A stretch of 64,000 nt of DNA, taken from Floccularia luteovirens. Lineage: Eukaryota > Basidiomycota > Agaricomycetes > Agaricales > Squamanitaceae. Of this stretch, positions 11,901 through 24,890 are shown piece by piece (positions within the stretch are counted from its first letter, which is position 1; every line of letters starts with the position of its first letter). The notes under the pieces were generated by a model. It was not told where the DNA came from and made no database searches. It saw nothing but the letters and a program-made list of their open reading frames with translations. The position numbers and the translations under genes are program-made. Where the stretch lies: assembly GCA_009739215.1 (NCBI GenBank), contig VSJF01000012.1:310001-374000 (forward strand). The letters run 5' to 3'.

Positions 11901-13854
11901 AATGACATGGATGACGACAAAACGTTTGCAGCTATGGGAGTTTCGAAGACAATCACAACAGTGAGTATATACTACTTCCAAAGCCATCTTTGATTGAACC
12001 TTGTCCCTTGGCTTAGATCGTGGCTTCAGTTGACAGTTCTCCTGAAATTTTAGCCCAAGTCCAAGAAGTCGTTATTCCCATCATATACTTCACTCTAGAG
12101 AGCAAGCTTCTTGGTATGCTTCTGCAATATTAATCCAGGCACCATTACTGACGGGTGTCTATGTAGATTTGTTTGACAACATGTATGAATTGGTTGACAG
12201 CATAACATTCAAGCTTCGCTCGATATCACCGAACATGTGGCCTATATTCGAATTGACGTACAAACTATTCAAAGGTGACGCAGTTGATTTTCTCGAAGGC
12301 AAGTGCAGCGGTTCTTAGAAGAACGGGATATATCCTGATTATTATCACTTCGTGGAATTTCTTTCACAATAGAAATGTTACCTTCTCTTGACAATTTCTT
12401 GTCCTTTGGAAGTGACGTCATCAAGGCCCGTGCAGACTACAAACAGATGCTAGTCGATATTTATGTGACATCCATTACCAATGACCAACTAGGCGAGAAT
12501 GATCGCGTTAACGGGTGCAGATTGGCAGAGTCAATTTTACTCAACCTCAGGGGTAGCATAGACGATGTAAGATTTGTTTCAGCTTTAAAAATTGTTACAT
12601 GATACTGATTGCTTGTTGGTAGCACGTACAAACTATTGCTAACGCTGCGGTCAGCATTTTCGACAAATGCGAAACTAGTGCACTTCGACTTGCAAATCTT
12701 GAAGTCCTTATCAATATCATACTGTACAATCCTGCAGCGGGTCTACACATAATTGAAGCTTGCCGCCCCGGCATCACACGGACATTCTTCGACAAATGGT
12801 TCGCTGCTATCAAATCTGAGAACAGGCTGCCTCGTGTGCACGATAAGAAACTGAGTATACTCACGCTGTGTGCGTTATTGGAAATGCCACCGGAGACGAT
12901 ACCAGAGTCCCTCCGGGATGGTTGGCCTGGAATGGTTGGTGGCATCCTCAAGATATTTAAAGATCTTCCCAAGGCTATTGAAGGTACGTTTTTATTCTAT
13001 AAAGATAACGCCTATGTTCATTGTTTGTGACATCATACGATAGACAGGAAAATTCTCGAGACTTCAATTGAGGAAGAGGAAGACGACGATTCCATGGATG
13101 GGCATTCGCTCAATATGAGTGAGAACGAAGGTACGTTTAACATCATTACTCGGTGTTCTCGCACAACGTAATCTTGAACATGTCACTCACTGTTCTTCTC
13201 TTCTTTTTCTCTTTCATTCACAGGAGATGTATGGGATGCTGATTCGGCATACCTGGAGATGATCGCAGATGAGGTACGACCCTGTTCCTTCAATCCAACT
13301 GATTGTACTTGATTTATTTTGTGTTACCCTTCACTTCCTTTTCTGTTTTCGATTCCTTATAGAACGCTCGGCTGAGGGCGCAATCGGAAAATACGGAAGT
13401 ATCGGATGAGAGTGACGAGTCCGACGACGATGAGTCTGCGGTCGAAGAAGAGCTCGGATATTTCAGCCCGCTGGAAACTGTTAACCCTTATTCATCTTTC
13501 AAGCAAGCCCTTACAAGTATGTGCTTATATTTACTGCATCTTCTTTTGTTGCGCGCACATTGCGTATCCCTGGACGGGCTGCGATGTGATGACGATCAAC
13601 TCCCATCCCACCCCCAATTCCCACCTCACCCTGTCCTATTACTCCCTTGTGACAAAATCGGATTACTGACAACCCTTTTTTGCGTTTGTGTTTTCTGTGC
13701 TTCTGATCCTTTAGCGTTCCAAATACAAAATCCTTCGGCATACCAATCAGCTACTACTGCTCTTGATATGGAGCAACAGACCCTGCTTATGGAGGTCATG
13801 CGATTGGCCGATATGCCTGATGAGCCTCAGGCTCAGGTTCAAGCCCAGGCATAA
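8993..13854 (+). CDS. SXM1: Importin-7/8-type karyopherin (Sxm1/Nmd5 family)
   Basis: Nuclear transport receptor of the importin-beta superfamily, cytoplasm to nucleus carrier. ATG 8993 gives MDLQTLSNLFATTFNPDPD, the typical start of Nmd5/Sxm1/importin-7 proteins, followed by the importin N-terminal domain (QACAVWLKNRV; HDFPASWPGL). Twenty or so exons are seen, including WWKAKKWAYAVLGRLFHR, the block around VKGSVEHFILQFVTPEM, the segment RADYKQMLVDIYVT, and a C-terminal acidic stretch (ESDESDDDES) before YFSPLETVNPY. Stop is TAA at 13852-13854. Estimated length is near 1040 residues, as usual for the family. The first intron (9083-9131) appears to begin with GC. Exon edges in the middle are approximate. 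Yeast Sxm1 and Nmd5 are paralogues, and a basidiomycete single copy could be named either way. Confidence 0.9.
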
Positions 13855-16409
13855 CTTTTTTCTACTCGTCTTTCCCATCCTGTGCATTCATTTATGAGTT
13901 GTTGTTTTTTTTCTCTTTAAATCTATTTTTGAACCTTTTTTTCATCCCTGTTTTCTTGCACTTGAATACTTCTATTGCTTTCTTCTCTTATGGTCAAAAA
14001 TCGTCGTATCGCTGCAATTAATCAAAAATCTATTCATTCCTTTCTTTTGTTTTCCAAAACATCTACTTTCAGGGGCTGTATGTGTAAAAAAAAGTAAACG
14101 AAAAAAAAATCCTAGTGGTGCGAGATCAACAATTCTATCAAAAAAAGGTGTCAACGCAGGGTGTTACAGCTTCTTGTGCTTGTAAGCGCTTCTTTTTTAG
14201 ATTTATGTGAGGGAAAAGGAGGTCGGAGCGCTCGTTGTTTCTCCGGCCGTTGGACATATTATAACTCACATTCACGCGCAATACACGCACATACCCTAAG
14301 TGATGCTCGAACACATCCGAAGTTCTTCTAAGATCTCAAATTATCGTCCTCGGGGTGTCGTATGCTCGAAATATGCCATCTATAGCTCCCATCCTTGCTA
14401 AGTCAAATGTTCAACGTTCAGGTTTGAAGATTCCCGTACGGCCCGTTCAGAGCGACACATATTGTTAGACCCAGACCCAGAGAAGGATCAAAGAAGGATT
14501 GAAAAAAACCAGAATTCAACCTGGTCCTTGGTCCTTGGTTTTTGAAACTCCTCGCCCTTCCTTTTCCACAACATTTCGTCATGAACTGACAATAATCACC
14601 CATGGCTATAGTCAGCTGTGCCTGTGGGTTGTCACGAGATGGTGTTTGGTCTGTTTTATAGAAGCCTCTTATTTAAGAACTTGAGCCCCGAGGTTTGGAT
14701 TTCGGATTGAGGGGGGTGTCTCAATGGTCCTTTTTTATTTCTTCTTCCTTCGGTGCTTTGGTTCCGATGTTAAACATTTTTATCCATATCCTTTTGGTTT
14801 AAGAAGAGTTCTTTGTTCGATTTCGATCTCATTATAATGATTTTTGGGAGTACGGAAGAAAAAAGTAGTTCCAAGGTACTGTATCAAAAACAAAAAAAAG
14901 AAAACTTAGTGCTTCCATCCCCCCTTCCCCTCCCCAAAAGCCAGGGTTGACATGATCTGTTTTTACCTCGATTCGCTATCAATTTGGTTGAGTCACAGGT
15001 ATGTATTGTTCTCTTCTTCGTATCTTCTATTCTGACTCCCTGACTCACGCATATATTTGATGAGATAATTTAACGGGCTACTTGGGGAGTGGAAAAAACC
15101 GTACCCTTACGGCAGAGTTAAGTTGGGTATGGGGGATGTCACCACCACTCGTAATCAACTGGGGGGGACAAGTTGAAAAACTACTTTGGTTTGACCGATC
15201 CCGGCGATATGCGCGTGGGGCGCCGTGTTTGCTTATCAACTAGAAATGGGTTTCCCAAAAATCATTTCAGGTACAGCACGAAAAAAACCTTTTGTCTTTT
15301 CGGTCTTTTGTATTTTGTATTTTTTTTTTCCAGAAAAGAGTTGTAATACAACAGCTTTTTTGAAGCTTGTAGGGTGTTTGGTATATATGTTAACACATGG
15401 TTACAATCGCTCCCATGACTAAACACGCACGCGTTTCGTTCATATTACAATTTCGCACTTGGGGCCCATGACGTTACCTCTCCCGATAAACTTACGTTGG
15501 CATGGGAAAAATTCATGGGGCGCAAAACTCTCGTAAGTACTTACTGTAAGAGAAAAAAAAATCTGAATACAGGACTAAATTGGCAGGTGTTAACATCTGG
15601 GAAGGTAAGTTAGTAAATGGTCATGAAGGGCCCAGGTTACCGCTCAACTGAGGAACAAAAGCAGAATCCCTGGGCTCTTGTACTGTTTAGCCACTCTCAT
15701 GCTATTGAGTGGATAATTACCACGTCCAGGGTTCTGTTGAGTTTACCGTGTTGGATAACTCTATAATACGCTATTGTCAGACTGAATACACCTACTTTTA
15801 GGACATTTTAACCAAGTTGAGAATGGCTAGTTTTTACAGGACTAGACTAGACTAGGAAAGTATACGGGGTAATTTGGGATGAACCTGTCTTGTAACCTCA
15901 AACAATCCACCAAATCATAACCGTGACGGTAGTAGAGTTGTAATCATGATTGGTCCAAATAGTACTCTCGAATTTCACCTAACTATATCCGAGGTACTGG
16001 GAGAGAACTGAACTAATTCTACATTAGACTCGATGATTAGTGAGCAGGAAAAAGTGAAAATCGATCATCCTTCTTAGGTGCCAATAAATGCTAAGTATCC
16101 TACTAGTTATTTATGTGTAGACAAGCCTTCGCCCCCAAACCCTCGGTCTATGGCGGACTATACTCCAGTCTCGTCGGGAATAAGTCATGAAGGATCATTA
16201 CATACTATCATTGTTGATACCCTTCCTTACGGATAGCGGAGCACCGTCCAGACAAGGGTTGATCAAGGAAAATATGGTGCACCAGATATCGCAATCCCGG
16301 CACCACACCGAGCGATAAATATAATCATATACGATCGACACAAAAGATGTAGGCATGCCGTGCGTACACCGAGGTGGGACCTCTAACAGGATGCATCGAG
16401 AAAATCAAA
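13855..16409. other. Long intergenic region without a recognised gene
   Basis: About 2.5 kb between the importin and ARP6 stop codons. The first 300 bases are T-rich and likely 3' UTR. The rest has many short A and T runs, stop codons in all frames and no recognisable domain. A short ACTAG triplet repeat lies at 15841-15855. No RNA gene was found by eye. Confidence 0.4.
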
Positions 16410-18283
16410 TCATCGACGTCTGGTCCCCCCTCCTGTTGTCGTCCTGCTTCTAGTCCTTGTCAATTTACTGGGTGGCTGGGAGCGATCGTCCTCGCGTTGC
16501 TTCCCTTTCACCTTAAGTGGTTCTTTTGGATTCTCCTTCTCTGATTCCTGAAGTTTCCAATCATGAAATTTGCTTCGAGAAGCATTGCTTCCGCTTTCTG
16601 CATACTCTGACCGCGTGACAGTGTGGATGGCAAATTCGGGTATACTAGCAAAATTATATGCTGCTTGATATGCTTCTGTGATGGGGCTGTTTTCCAGAAT
16701 GGAGTATTATAAGTACCGAACTTTTTCGCATAAGCTAAAAAGCCACCCACTTATCGCATTCAAATATGACAACTTCGCAGTCGACAGGTGCCAAAGTCTG
16801 TAATTCAGACATCCTATTTGATGATTTCAATCAAGATCCGTGAAACATAAGGAACAACAACATGAGGCCAGCTTACAATCTGCTGCGAAAACCAGGAAAC
16901 TTCGTGTTCCCCCCTATCAATCCAATGTTAGCCCAAAACATGCCTTGCAAATCACTGGGCAGCAGAGATATAGATAAGGCAATAGCTTCGGCTAGACCAG
17001 CCTGGCCCAGACCTGTGTCACCATGCGCATGATCAATGTGTCCAGGTACAGGCTATTCGAAGTCGACCTACCAACATCATCCGGTCGAAATATGAGCTCC
17101 GGGACCGTGAACCGTTCATTATTCATCACTAGAATCTGATCACTGTCGGTGACAATGTCGTCTGGTTGACGCACTCGGCCCTTCCGGTTTGAAGATAGGT
17201 CTGGCAAGATATATTCCTGAACAATTGGATTTCGTTTTGGGTTTGTCCTGCCATGTTCCGTGTTATGGTAACAATACAGCTTTCCAAACGGGCAAGATCT
17301 TACCGACATGTTTCCATATCTTTCTTGAAGTCTGTTGACACATAACAACAGGATTCTTTGATATCATTCATTATATGCGTTTGTTTCATCATGTCCCATT
17401 GGCGGAAAGACACCAGTTCCTTGAGATGGTTGGTTAACAATTTACCCCCAACGTCCATTCTAAGCAAAAATTATAAAATTTCCCATAAAAACCAAATTTG
17501 TCGAATGATACCGTTTAACAGCATTCCAGACAATGTTTCCTTCCATTAGTGGCACTACATGGGTGAAGCTAAATCCAGAGTCTACCACAATGAAACACTC
17601 AGGTCGTGGCAAACCTTGTCGGGCAAACAAGCTACCGAATGGTATGACCGATGCAGCTAAGGTCCAATATTATACATGAGTGGGAATGCTAACCCTGACG
17701 CGGATTACTTACGCGTGCAACGGTAGTAGGATTGGAATTCATACTCTTCAAAGACGAATTGGTCATAGACTTCTTGGATGTTTGGGAGGTTGAAATATGG
17801 CTCAGTAATCAAGAGAGAAGCTGAAGTGGTATCGATCTGGAATGTAAGAAGTAGGTCTAGTCTAAGACTATGTATGGGTTGAGAGAGGACGTGAGAGCTT
17901 ACTCCAAAAACTTCATCCGAAAAAATACCGTCCCATACTGCTTTTTGAGTGTCCCATTCAACTATAAATCCCTATCATGAACGAGCCGTTTGCCGATGTC
18001 AAGTGGCCACTAAAAAAACCAGCGAACCTTTTCAAATGCAAGACGGTAATGAAGAGATGAATAATCTCTGCAACGTGCAAACTCATGACCAAAGTATGTT
18101 TGCTGATCGCCTGCAGACCTCACCACGGCATTCGGGATGATCCTGCCATGCATTCAACAAGTATGCAAAAGGGTAAACGGGGACCATACATTACCTTGCT
18201 GCCTCAGGATCCTGTTCCCCTCGCGCAATTCCGGCCTTGATCATCGATGCTCCGTTGTCCAAAACTATTACTGGTCTCCTCAT
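16410..18283 (-). CDS. ARP6: Actin-related protein 6 (ARP6)
   Basis: Nuclear actin-related protein, subunit of the SWR1 chromatin-remodelling complex that exchanges H2A for H2A.Z. ATG 18283 gives [20 protein letters not shown], the actin-fold phosphate-1 loop as found in Arp6. The next exons read [37 protein letters not shown] and [20 protein letters not shown], a very conserved Arp6 block. Then come [15 protein letters not shown] (phosphate-2 loop), [28 protein letters not shown] and [18 protein letters not shown]. The C-terminus carries a basic, Ser/Lys/Arg-rich tail ending [10 protein letters not shown], longer than in yeast. Stop is TGA at 16410-16412. At least seven short introns. No conserved element appears lost. 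Confidence 0.92.
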
Positions 18284-19142
18284 GGCGCGTGGATAGTAGA
18301 TAGAAGTAGTCGAACATGACTTGCGGCAGTCACCCGTGAGAACATTTCGTTCAAAGTAAGATCCAGGTTCCACAATCCCCGAATGGTTAACAGCATACTA
18401 ACGTCGTGCTTATGATAGTGTAGCATTTGAAGTATACAAAAGAGTGATATAGTGATTTTGGAACTCTGTACGACTTTTGGAATGTATAGGGATCACATGG
18501 AGTGGGGCATTAGCGTAAGGGTTCCAATGTCACATCATCTCGCCACCTGTCTACTGGTCACCAATCCCGGTGAGTAAGGATCGAACTGTAGCTCTCTTAC
18601 ACCTCCACCATCTGTCTGTTTGTCTCGTACACACGCTGTCTAGTTGCCGCTGTTAAGTTTATGGGTGATAAGAACACCGAGTGATAGTTGGCCTTGTAGT
18701 CGATGACAGAGAAACTCATGTGTGAGATGCCGGATTTAGCGTGACAAAGCAGAAAATGGCACATTGTCACTGGATCAGACAGCTAGCAATCAAAACAGCA
18801 AAGGCCTCCACCCCCATCCCCACCCCAAGGCTGATTGGCACATACTAAGCACGTAGTTTTTACTCTTTCATCTACTGTCTAATATATCATACTTTCATTC
18901 AGAACTATTTCTTTCAAGGTTGGCCAATACAAAATCATCTATTAGAAAAGTCGTAGCTCAGAGTATGCTAATTCTTTAACTTCAATGGAATTCATAGCCC
19001 TGACCGTAATGAATCCCCTCATTTACTGTTATATTAGCCATAAATCCACGGATTTCTTTCTCAAGCCCTGACCCTGCCCTCGGACAGTGAAGCATCGAAT
19101 TCACACTCCTTAGTGGCGTCTACCATCCCTTACAGTAAAGCG
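18284..19142. promoter_or_regulatory. Divergent intergenic region, ARP6 / TANGO2
   Basis: About 860 bases between opposite starts, so it must hold both promoters. No TATA box, known motif or RNA gene is evident. Confidence 0.35.
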
Positions 19143-20267
19143 ATGTGCATTGGCGTGTGGACCCTTCATCATTCAGATTATTCACTGTGAGTTTGAACTG
19201 ATCGAACAACTCGTGCTCATGCTCGGGGTTGCCATCGAACTTGTGTCAGGCTATCAAAGGCTAACAGTGTCATGTCGCCTTGGTTTAGTATTTTGTGTAC
19301 CAACCGAGACGAGTTTCTTGATAGACCTACTCAAGATGCACATTTCCACTCTTTCGAAGACGGACTCACCGATAACTCTGGTAATATTCTATCTGGACGC
19401 GATATTCAAGCAGGTGGGTCGTGGTTTGGCATCAATCGGGCCGGGAGAGTTGCCTTGCTGTATGTAAAGCCTTTTTTAACCTCACAAAAGCAGCCACACC
19501 AAACAATCGCTTGTGATAGAACTAACATAACCGAAGCCGCAACAAAGCAAAATACCTCTAGGGGGTATTTGGTCTCATCCTTCCTTCTATCAGATTCATC
19601 TCATCCATTAAAAGATGAGGTCGGTCAGATTATTCCGCAGGATGCGAAATTTGCCGGTTTCAACCTGCTTCTTTTTGCGCCAAGGCCTACTCCTGATAAG
19701 TCTATACAATACGATAATTTACTCGTCACGAACCACGGTTCAGGTGGTATGATAACCTCCCGTCCCCTCTCGCGTGAGGAATGCTCCTGTGGATGTCTTT
19801 CAAATGGCATAGATGGGGTTGATGCAAGTGAATGGCCAAAGGCAAAGAAAGCCACTCGAGATCTCGATACTCTTCTCAATTCTGTAACTTCGGATACGAC
19901 TGAGACCGAAATCATGGACCGTCTGTTTGAATTGCTTGCGTGGGTACAACCAATGATAGATTCATCTCTTGCGATTTTTCTGACATTTAGAGGATTGCCC
20001 CCGAAAAGTTGGCGCACTCCTGAACCAATCACACAACGTTCCCAAATACGCAAAACAGTCCAGGTTGCACCGGTTCCGATCATCCTGGATGGTGCACCCG
20101 ATGTGACACCCAGAATCTATGGGACACGCCTTGCTACAGTTCTTTTAGTGAAGAAGGATGGTGAAGTTCTTTTTGTTGAGAGAGACATATGGAAATTAGT
20201 AGACGGGCGGGCTGTAAAAGAAGAATCTCCCACCGAGCGAAGTTTTCGTTTTCATCTGCAAATGTAA
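19143..20267 (+). CDS. TANGO2: TANGO2 / NRDE-domain protein
   Basis: Member of the transport and Golgi organization 2 family (NRDE domain), linked in animals to lipid and acyl-CoA or haem handling; the fungal role is not settled. Three exons fit exactly: 19143-19186, 19289-19459 and 19520-20267. The joined start is MCIGVWTLHHSDYSLILCTN followed by RDEFLDRPT, so the Cys near the N-terminus and the NRDE signature are intact. Then GGSWFGINRAGRVALLTNIT, another family hallmark, and a C-terminal block with RIYGTRLATVLLVKKDGEV and FVERD. The 331-residue frame beginning at ATG 19272 is the second exon read through and should not be used as the start. Length (about 320 residues) is normal for the family. 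Confidence 0.9.
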
Positions 20268-20403
20268 AGATTAAGAAAAATACAGTATCGATGTAGACCC
20301 CTAGATATTACAACCGTCCTGTTCGTGGTATAAAAAGAAAGAAAAGAAAGTTGGACAAAGCAGTATGCAAGAAGTGAACTACAGATAACACGATTGAGTC
20401 CAT

Positions 20404-21985
20404 TCAGCTCATAACTTGACTATACACTCCATGGTCGCCTGGTGGTAAGGGAAAATATGGATTATAACCAGTCGCAGCAATGTTACTCCATTCCTGAGGT
20501 GATACTCCAGGAGACCCAGTATGAAACGAAGTCTGACCACTTGAAGCAGACAAGGGTGTCAAAAGTTCAGGGTCAGAAGGGGTGTTGCTGTTATATGGAT
20601 GATTGGTAGCCTCGACAACATCATTTCCACTGGAAGAGTCAAGTCCCAACATCAGCGTTACAGCAACCTATATATATGAAATGTAATCGTACTGCATCAT
20701 GTTGTTGAGTTCAACAATTCGACGGAATAACAGGCAGTGCGTATTTGATGGATGGTGACTATACTGCCTCAACGCATTTAGCGAGTTTTGCAGTTGTTGT
20801 GATAGTGAAATATAAGCAACGCCAGTTGCTGGACTCGTTCTACATGGGCAGAACCCATGAGGCGTGGATCCATTTGAGAAATGCTCGTTATATGGACCAT
20901 TATCATCACTGCCTGATAAGGGGTAGGCATTTCCATTACCACCGTCCGAATATGAAGATGGTGCAGAATTTGAGTTGTGTCCGTTGTAATGTGCATTAGT
21001 AGGTGACCCAGGGTATGTCATAGAAGAGCCATTTGGGTTATATGACATACGTTGCTCCTCAAAAGATGACCCCCGAGCATCACTTTGGAATGTATGATAC
21101 CGCATAGACGGTCCAGGTGAAGGCGAGAAACGGTAGAGAGGTGGGGAGCCATCTGTAACTGGCTCTGTTTTTATCGGGTTGAGTAGACTGGGAACTGCAC
21201 GACCGCTGCGAGGTAGATGGTCATCGATCCTATCAGTGGCGAGGCCGGTCCTCTTAGGGAGAGAGACACATTTTGTAGCACGAGAATGCCATTTTTCATT
21301 TGGGTCGCCATCGCGGAAATTGCTTTCAGCCCAACGAGGGTGCGGTTTACCTGGACCACGCGAGAGTTAATAAGACTATTTCGTCTCCTAGAGTGATAAT
21401 CGATCCTTACCCCGCAGCTCACGCACAAGACTTTCGAGTTCAGCAATTCTGTTTCTTAGGCGGGTATTTTCATCAACAGATGGGTCATCCCTGCGAGAGT
21501 TCAGAAAAAAGTCCTAATAAAATATGTTGCTCTGGGTGTACGTACCGCAAGGCAGGATCGTCAATTTCATAGACACATAGACCCGTCTACAACATTATGA
21601 AAGTCAGATTTTCGTCAGAATTGCTGGAAGCAAGTCATTATTACCAATCCCAACTGAATGCACCTCTGACAAGGGCGCTTCCTGTCACACTAATTGCATA
21701 CTGTCAATACCATTGAACGCAGCAGAATGATAATGTTGCGCACCTTTCGCTTAGAAGTGTGGCAGTTCAGGCAACTCTGTGTAGTCCGATTTCTCCTCCT
21801 TTTCCTATTTTTGGGTGAATTTCGGTGGTAGAGGGGAACAACGGTTAATAAGTCGGCAAGTAAAAGTAACGAAGCATCGGGGCCCACTAAACGACGACTA
21901 ACCTATGGTCTGTATCAATTGTGAATTCTAAGTCCATTATCTCGCCTTTCAACTGTAACGGCTGGAACGACTCTGAGGGCATCAT
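20404..21985 (-). CDS. Zn2Cys6 fungal transcription factor
   Basis: Sequence-specific DNA-binding regulator of the Gal4-type class. ATG 21985 (MMPSESFQPLQLKGEIMDLE) runs to FTIDTDHR, and splicing then gives KRRRNRTTQSCLNCHTSKRK, CDRKRPCQRC and IQLGLTGLC: the pattern is CX2CX6CX5CX2CX8C with all six zinc-binding cysteines present. It follows a basic stretch and is followed by a linker with acidic residues and a short heptad-like helix (TRLRNRIAELESLVRELR), a likely dimerisation coiled coil. The rest is disordered, rich in Ser, Asn, Gly and Tyr (SNSAPSSYSDGGNGNAYP), ending YSQVMS at stop 20404. The zinc cluster is split over three exons. There is no fungal-specific 'middle homology' domain. The target genes cannot be read from the sequence. 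Confidence 0.88.
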
Positions 21986-24890
21986 GGTCAGGAGCGGAAA
22001 AGGAACAAGCTTAAGGAGAATGGGCCTTGTCCTTAAGTGCTTCCGGCTTCATTAAGTAAGAACACAGATTCCAGTTAGAGATCAGGATGGCCCGAAGTTG
22101 ACAGATGAAGTATGCCCTGATTAGGATTGCTGATTTCACTGAATTCCGGCCAAAACGTTATGAGCAAGCTTAACCGGACTCTTCTTGGTCCTTCTCGGCC
22201 TCGACTACCCGTTACGACATCAGAGTTTGCAACAAGTGACTGATGCACACACTAAAGGGTGTATCGCCCTGAGGATCAGGTTCGCTGCATCGCTGTCTCT
22301 CGAGTACAGTGCACAAAACAATCGTGTGGGAGGATTTCAGTATTTTGGGTATTCAAGCTTTCTAGACCGGAAACTACTTTGAATGCCAATCTGCTCCTCC
22401 GGGTCACCGACCCTTCGGAACTACCTCCGTAAAATGCAATAAGTCCGCGAGTTTCGTGACGCTAATCTCAGGGTCGATGCAAAGAGTGAAAGTTCAACGT
22501 GGTTTCGTTCCTTGTGAAATGAACCACTGTTGTTCAAAAGCGGTACAATCGGCACTGGTCTAGGCTTTGCCGGCATTCATCGGCGCTGGTGGTTCACTGC
22601 AATCACAAATCATACCCCCAATGTCATCTCGACAATTAAACACAACTAACCAATCGTGTATCTGTGTGTGATCAAAAGGGTTTGTTGTATCACACTCGCT
22701 GCAGGAACCAAATGTTTGGACTTTGAAAAAACTTTGTATCATCCGTCATCCTGTCATGCGAAAACTGACAACATGATACTCTCCGGTGGGTGGATCTTTT
22801 GATGCCCTGCATGATATGGAGAAGTACATTTCCCACTTGTGACACATATCTACCGGGTTTGGATTAACCAGTGTCAAACTCACCAACAATATCATATGGC
22901 GCACGAAAGTAACCGATACGCTTCCATCCCTTGTAAATGTTGGTGGCAGTGATGGCCGTGTGAGGCAGTCAGTCTTCCAAATTAAGAGTATACGACCTGG
23001 CAATGATACGCGAGCCTGAAAAGAATTCTATGGGAGTAAAGATCTGATTAGAAGGAAGACGCCTGATATGTTCCTTCATCCAACGTAGGGGGTGCGCCAG
23101 TTTCCTGACAGGCTAGATATGGGGAGAAGTACCGGATATGTGGCGTCACACGTAAACCAGATTCTACTCCCATGCGATACTATTACTAGGTCGCATGCGA
23201 TGGCGAAGGTGCATAGAGAAATCCCATCGTAACTGTTTGCTTAGCCACGCATTGCGCAATCATCCGCGGAAGGCGGGCCAAAACGTCTAAATTGGGTCCA
23301 AATTTCACAGCTGAAGAGTCTAAACTTTCCACATCATCGGGTGCATCGGAGAGTTTATCTTGATCCTTTCTTTGGTATATAAATTGGAACCGGCTCTCCA
23401 GTTATAAGCCTGATAGTGGCACTCGGCATAGGGATGGCATATTAATCTTATACGTCAAGTAGAATGATGTATCCTTAGCCACTGGGACAATAACCGTCGG
23501 TTGTGGACAGATAAGTCATATTGACTTCTCGTAACATCAAGTCACAATCAGTCAAGTGTACACATTGGATCAAAGGATATTCACCCGCCTGAAATAACTG
23601 AGATTGAATCAGAGGTGATGGAGAACAAAAAGCTTGGCTTATTGGAAACAGCAATTTTGCACCCCCTGATCAAACCGCGTGATGTAATTTTTGGCGCCGG
23701 TGTACGCCGCGCTGATCTCTCTATGAGGTTGCATCACAAACATTATGTTATGGGAACGCTCACGGAGGAAATCAGATTCTAGTGAAAGTGGAAGTCTTAG
23801 TTTAAAGATGGGACTTCGAAACGCATTTTTCCTACTTACTGAAAGGCACGATGACTAGTCCGGTGATGAACTATGATCATCCCCCCAGGTGTGAGAAGTA
23901 TTATTCGGAGACGAGTGTACTAACAACCAAGGGAATGCAATAACGGGCAATAATAGACGCTTTTGTTAAGAGATTTAAGAGATTTCGCCTATTTGGAAAA
24001 GGTCAAAGGAAACTAAGAGATCGTACTTTGATATGGGAATATTCTCACATGCATTGTCACCAGAATTCTCCGACACGATGCAATCGTCGCCCTGTATTAT
24101 ACCATATGTACGCTGTGAACTTGAATTTTTTTATAGAGGCCTCGAACCGGTCTTTAGAATGGGACTCGGAGGTTTCCTTGGGAAGTAAGGCCTAGTAAAG
24201 CATGATCGTCATCTGATTAGCCTATAAGTTGCTTGCCTTCCATGTACATGGTACATGTGATGCCACCAAGCCTCACGCGCATGCAGGTGACAGTTCTGAA
24301 CAGAGAAACATAGCATATACATTGGAAATGTGGGTTATAACAGAAAGGTATCCACAATGAGCCAGCTTGAAAACCGTAAGGCAGGTCCACAAGTAATTCA
24401 AAGACGTCCGGGGCTTTGTTAATTATAGAAAACCAGGAGTAAGTAGCGCATATAACCGAGAAGCTGGAGAGAATCCTATAGTCCAAGATTCCCAGAGCGA
24501 GTTGCCGTAAGACACATAATTCAAACGCTATCAATTGCTATTGTCGAATGATGAAGGAGTTGCTTAGCAGCGATCATTCATTCAGACAGTCTGCGTTGCA
24601 CTTAAGGCCTTAAGGATTTGTGCTTTGAGGTGCAGTTTAACCAAATGTGGTTCAATAAACAATCTGACGTTTACACATTCGGAACAAGCAACAGCAAATA
24701 ACAATTTATCGTCATTCTTGTCTCTACAAGATTCCACATTGCCTGAGCAAGATAAATACGCATATATTCAGCACCAGTTGAGCCATTACAGAACACAACC
24801 AGGAAGGACAGTGGATGTAAGTGTGAAACATATATGAGTTTATTGCTGACTCAGTGAGAACGCCATAATTTCGAAGGTTACTCAGCCATC
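21986..24890. other. Long region with at most one small gene
   Basis: About 2.9 kb between the transcription factor and phosphatidylserine synthase starts. Apart from the weak candidate at 22560-22929, no domain-bearing exon is seen. A TATA-like string occurs near 23375-23385 (plus), but no open frame follows it. Frames at 24217-24534 (minus) and 24625-24837 (plus) show no family features. Confidence 0.35.
22560..22929 (-). CDS. Possible small Cys-containing protein (weak, 5' end unknown)
   Basis: A chain of short open exons with fitting splice signals on the minus strand gives GWKRIGYFRAPYDIV, then MCHKWEMYFSISCRASKD, PPTGEYH, then SFFKVQTFGSCSEC and PFDHTQIHDCEPPAPM, ending NAGKA at a stop at 22560-22562. 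Cysteines are spaced through the product as in small secreted proteins. No signal peptide or start could be placed, because the frame upstream of the first exon contains stops. No family is recognised. It may be a real small gene, a decayed one, or chance. Confidence 0.25.

Noticed and set aside
24217..24534. 105-codon hydrophobic minus-strand frame
   Set aside because: Stops bound it closely, and it has no membrane-protein family features; probably chance.
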